A DNA stretch of 7,617 bases from Bacillota bacterium (lineage in GTDB: Bacteria; Bacillota; Bacilli; Paenibacillales; Paenibacillaceae), in NCBI GenBank assembly GCA_023386495.1, contig JAEWJS010000081.1, positions 1-7,617 on the forward strand, in the 5' to 3' direction. The notes under the pieces are model-generated. The model did no database searches. It worked only from the letters and a program-made list of their open reading frames with translations, and was not told the DNA's origin. This document shows positions 6,675-7,617 of this stretch, one piece after another. The translations under genes and the position numbers were made by a program. Positions within the stretch are counted from its first letter, which is position 1; each line of letters opens with the position of its first letter.

Positions 6675-7121
6675 CTAGTCTTCTCTCGACTGTTGCAGCA
6701 GCTGGACGATCTGCCCATGAATCCGGAGCAGATGCTGCTGGTCCTCTTCCGGCAGCGATAAGATGGGCGAGAGCCGGCTGACCCGCTCGCCGTTCGTCTC
6801 GGCCCACAGCCGTTCGCCATGCTCGGTCAGCCGCAGCTGAATGATCCGGCGATCCTCGGCCGAACGTTCGCGCGTCACGAACCCCGCCTTTTCCATTCGG
6901 TCGATAATCCCGCTGGTTGTACTATTCCCTAATAGAATTCTTTCTGCCAACTCGGATAGACTAATGCCGGGCCGTTCGGCCAGCACCTTCAGCACCCACA
7001 GTTGCACGGCCGTCAGATCATGAGGCTGCGCAGCCTTCATCAGGACGTGGAAGAACATCTTATTCACTTCACGGAATGACTTCACGATCTCCTCAACGCG
7101 CTGTTCCGAATCCATGACCAT
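6675..7121 (-). CDS. MarR-family transcriptional regulator
   Basis: A 148-residue dimeric winged-helix repressor. The DNA-binding domain spans about 37-105: helices around LTAVQLWVLKVLAE (36-49) and SLSELAERILLG (54-65), recognition helix NSTTSGIIDRMEKAG (66-80), and a wing with the family's DRR motif at D90-R91-R92. N- and C-terminal helices (6-32, 125-146) form the dimer interface. There is no cysteine, so OhrR-type thiol sensing is excluded and a small-molecule ligand is likely. It probably represses its own operon with the exporter, 30 bases downstream. Start is ambiguous: GGAGG lies 4 bases before ATG 7121 and 10 bases before ATG 7115, so the protein may be two residues shorter. The promoter and two candidate operators lie just upstream. 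Confidence 0.9.
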   Translation of the reverse strand: MVMDSEQRVEEIVKSFREVNKMFFHVLMKAAQPHDLTAVQLWVLKVLAERPGISLSELAERILLGNSTTSGIIDRMEKAGFVTRERSAEDRRIIQLRLTEHGERLWAETNGERVSRLSPILSLPEEDQQHLLRIHGQIVQLLQQSRED

Positions 7122-7136
7122 GCAGCCTCCAGTTGT

Positions 7137-7163
7137 TTCGTATAGGAATGTTTCGCATACGAA
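7137..7163. promoter_or_regulatory. Candidate MarR operator, 27-base inverted repeat
   Basis: TTCGTAT (7137-7143) and ATACGAA (7157-7163) form a perfect 7-base inverted repeat with 13 bases between. It lies between the -10 and the marR start codon and covers the predicted transcription start near 7159, where a bound repressor would block transcription. The sequence is seen; binding by the neighbouring MarR protein is inferred from position. Confidence 0.5.
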
Positions 7164-7165
7164 GT

Positions 7166-7195
7166 ATTATAGAGAGCAGAAGACGCCGCTGTCAA
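7166..7195 (-). promoter_or_regulatory. Consensus sigma-A promoter of the marR-exporter operon
   Basis: On the minus strand, TTGACA (7195-7190), an 18-base spacer and TATAAT (7171-7166): both hexamers are exact consensus. Transcription should start near 7159, giving a leader of about 38 bases to ATG 7121. Such a strong promoter would need tight repression, which fits the flanking dyads. Confidence 0.88.
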
Positions 7196-7205
7196 TTTCC
7201 AATTG
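7193..7205. promoter_or_regulatory. Second dyad overlapping the -35 of the marR promoter
   Basis: CAATT-TCC-AATTG, a perfect 5-base inverted repeat with a 3-base centre that overlaps three bases of the TTGACA hexamer. A regulator bound here would occlude the -35. It is short, so chance is possible. Confidence 0.35.
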
Positions 7206-7260
7206 TTCAGACGTCGTCTGGGCGGTACGAGGCGGCCGGCAGCATGACTCTACAGTCCGC
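7206..7260. other. Short spacer with no recognised feature
   Basis: Within the ~500-base gene-free tail (7122-7617), this part between the marR promoter and the repeat arrays shows only a short palindromic run (CAGACGTCGTCTG, 7208-7220). I see no promoter or ribosome binding site that would justify a plus-strand gene here. Confidence 0.5.
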
Positions 7261-7279
7261 AGCCGCACATTTCGGCGAC

Positions 7280-7301
7280 TGGATAGCATATTTGCTATCC
7301 A
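7280..7301. repeat. Perfect hairpin in repeat unit A1
   Basis: Arms TGGATAGCA (7280-7288) and TGCTATCCA (7293-7301) pair perfectly over 9 bases around a TATT loop. There is no T-tract, so it is not a classical terminator. Confidence 0.85.
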
Positions 7302-7383
7302 CGCAGCCCCGCAACCACCCATTTCGGCGAACGTATGTCATTTTTGCTATCCATCTCACACCTTAGCCCCTGTTTCCTGCGAC

Positions 7384-7405
7384 TGGATAGCATATTTGCT
7401 ATCCA
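7384..7405. repeat. Perfect hairpin in repeat unit A2
   Basis: The same 9-base arms and TATT loop as in unit A1, exactly 104 bases downstream. The corresponding left arms of the B units (CGTATGTCA and CGTATATCA) keep only 5 and 6 of 9 pairs, while the right arm TGCTATCCA is unchanged in all four units. Confidence 0.85.
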
Positions 7406-7481
7406 CGCAGCCCCGCAATCACCCATTTCGGCGATCGTATATCATTTTTGCTATCCATCATGCCCCTCAACAGCAGACTGC

Positions 7482-7617
7482 TGGACCGAACGAAGGCGGT
7501 TTTTCGCACTCGTGCGGCGGGATTGGGGCGGATGGACCGAACGAAGGCGGTTTCGCACTCGTGCGGCGGGATTGGGGCGGATGGGCCGAACGAAGGCGGT
7601 TTTTCGCACTCGTGCGG
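7482..7617. repeat. GC-rich ~50-base tandem repeat (minisatellite), runs off the window
   Basis: Direct head-to-tail units begin at 7482 (51 bases), 7533 (49 bases) and 7582 (36 bases seen, cut by the window end). Units start TGG[A/G]CCGAACGAAGGCGG. The only differences are a T5 versus T3 run after GGCGG (T3 in unit 2) and A to G at 7585 in unit 3. Each contains CGCAC-TC-GTGCG, a short inverted repeat. Lengths of 51 and 49 break any reading frame, so it is not a repeated protein domain. The near identity suggests recent slippage or unequal recombination. Confidence 0.85.

Larger units (their letters stand above)
7261..7468. repeat. 52-base-period repeat array, four alternating copies (A-B-A-B)
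   Basis: Four units of exactly 52 bases: A1 7261-7312, B1 7313-7364, A2 7365-7416, B2 7417-7468. Units share a core: a TTCGGCGA box (altered in A2), then a segment ending in TTTGCTATCCA. The A-B pair is duplicated as a 104-base block: 7275-7355 and 7379-7459 differ at only three of 81 positions (7315, 7331, 7337). A units hold a perfect hairpin and B units a decayed one. No coding frame with a start signal covers it. It lies upstream of marR, outside its promoter. Confidence 0.85.

Noticed and set aside
7133..7366. A 77-residue plus-strand frame over the marR promoter and repeat array
   Set aside because: No ribosome binding site or recognisable domain; it runs through the minus-strand consensus promoter and the repeats.
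7261..7617. Possible CRISPR array
   Set aside because: Units are contiguous and conserved over their whole length, so there are no variable spacers, and no cas gene is near. They are tandem repeats.

Overview
The window looks like a GC-rich Firmicute chromosome, most likely Paenibacillaceae (Paenibacillus or Cohnella type). This is inferred from strong AGGAGG-type ribosome binding sites, an LmrB-like 14-helix drug exporter, an M29 aminopeptidase, a phytanoyl-CoA dioxygenase family protein and a perfect match to the Bacillus cre (CcpA) consensus. All of the genes look chromosomal. I see no rRNA, tRNA, transposase, phage gene or CRISPR array.

Layout: 1-216 (+) is the C-terminal end of a membrane protein, probably a VUT/YhhQ-type queuosine-precursor transporter. 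It shares a perfect-stem, bidirectional terminator (241-280) with the convergent mqnB-mqnD operon (1956 to 296, minus). These two genes encode two steps of the futalosine route to menaquinone: futalosine hydrolase and 1,4-dihydroxy-6-naphthoate synthase. The two reading frames overlap by ATGA. A 300-base divergent intergenic region then leads to a small cupin gene (2257-2676, +). The cupin converges on a phytanoyl-CoA dioxygenase family gene (3673-2759, minus), with a hairpin between them. A 155-base divergent region holds the cre-like site and a good extended -10 promoter for an M29 metalloaminopeptidase (3829-5061, +), which ends in a strong terminator. A marR-MFS exporter operon (7121 to 5157, minus) follows. 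Its promoter is near consensus and carries two dyad symmetries that are natural candidates for MarR autoregulation.

The last ~360 bases (7261-7617) contain no gene I can support. They hold two unrelated repeat families: a 52-base-period array of four copies alternating between two versions (one with an intact hairpin, one with a decayed hairpin), and then a ~50-base tandem repeat that runs off the end of the window.

Most genes are ordinary housekeeping or accessory metabolic genes. The points most worth a second look are the two adjacent repeat arrays, the cre-like site at the dioxygenase promoter, the low-complexity insertion in MqnB, and the dyads around the marR promoter. I did not find convincing evidence for a new multi-gene system.
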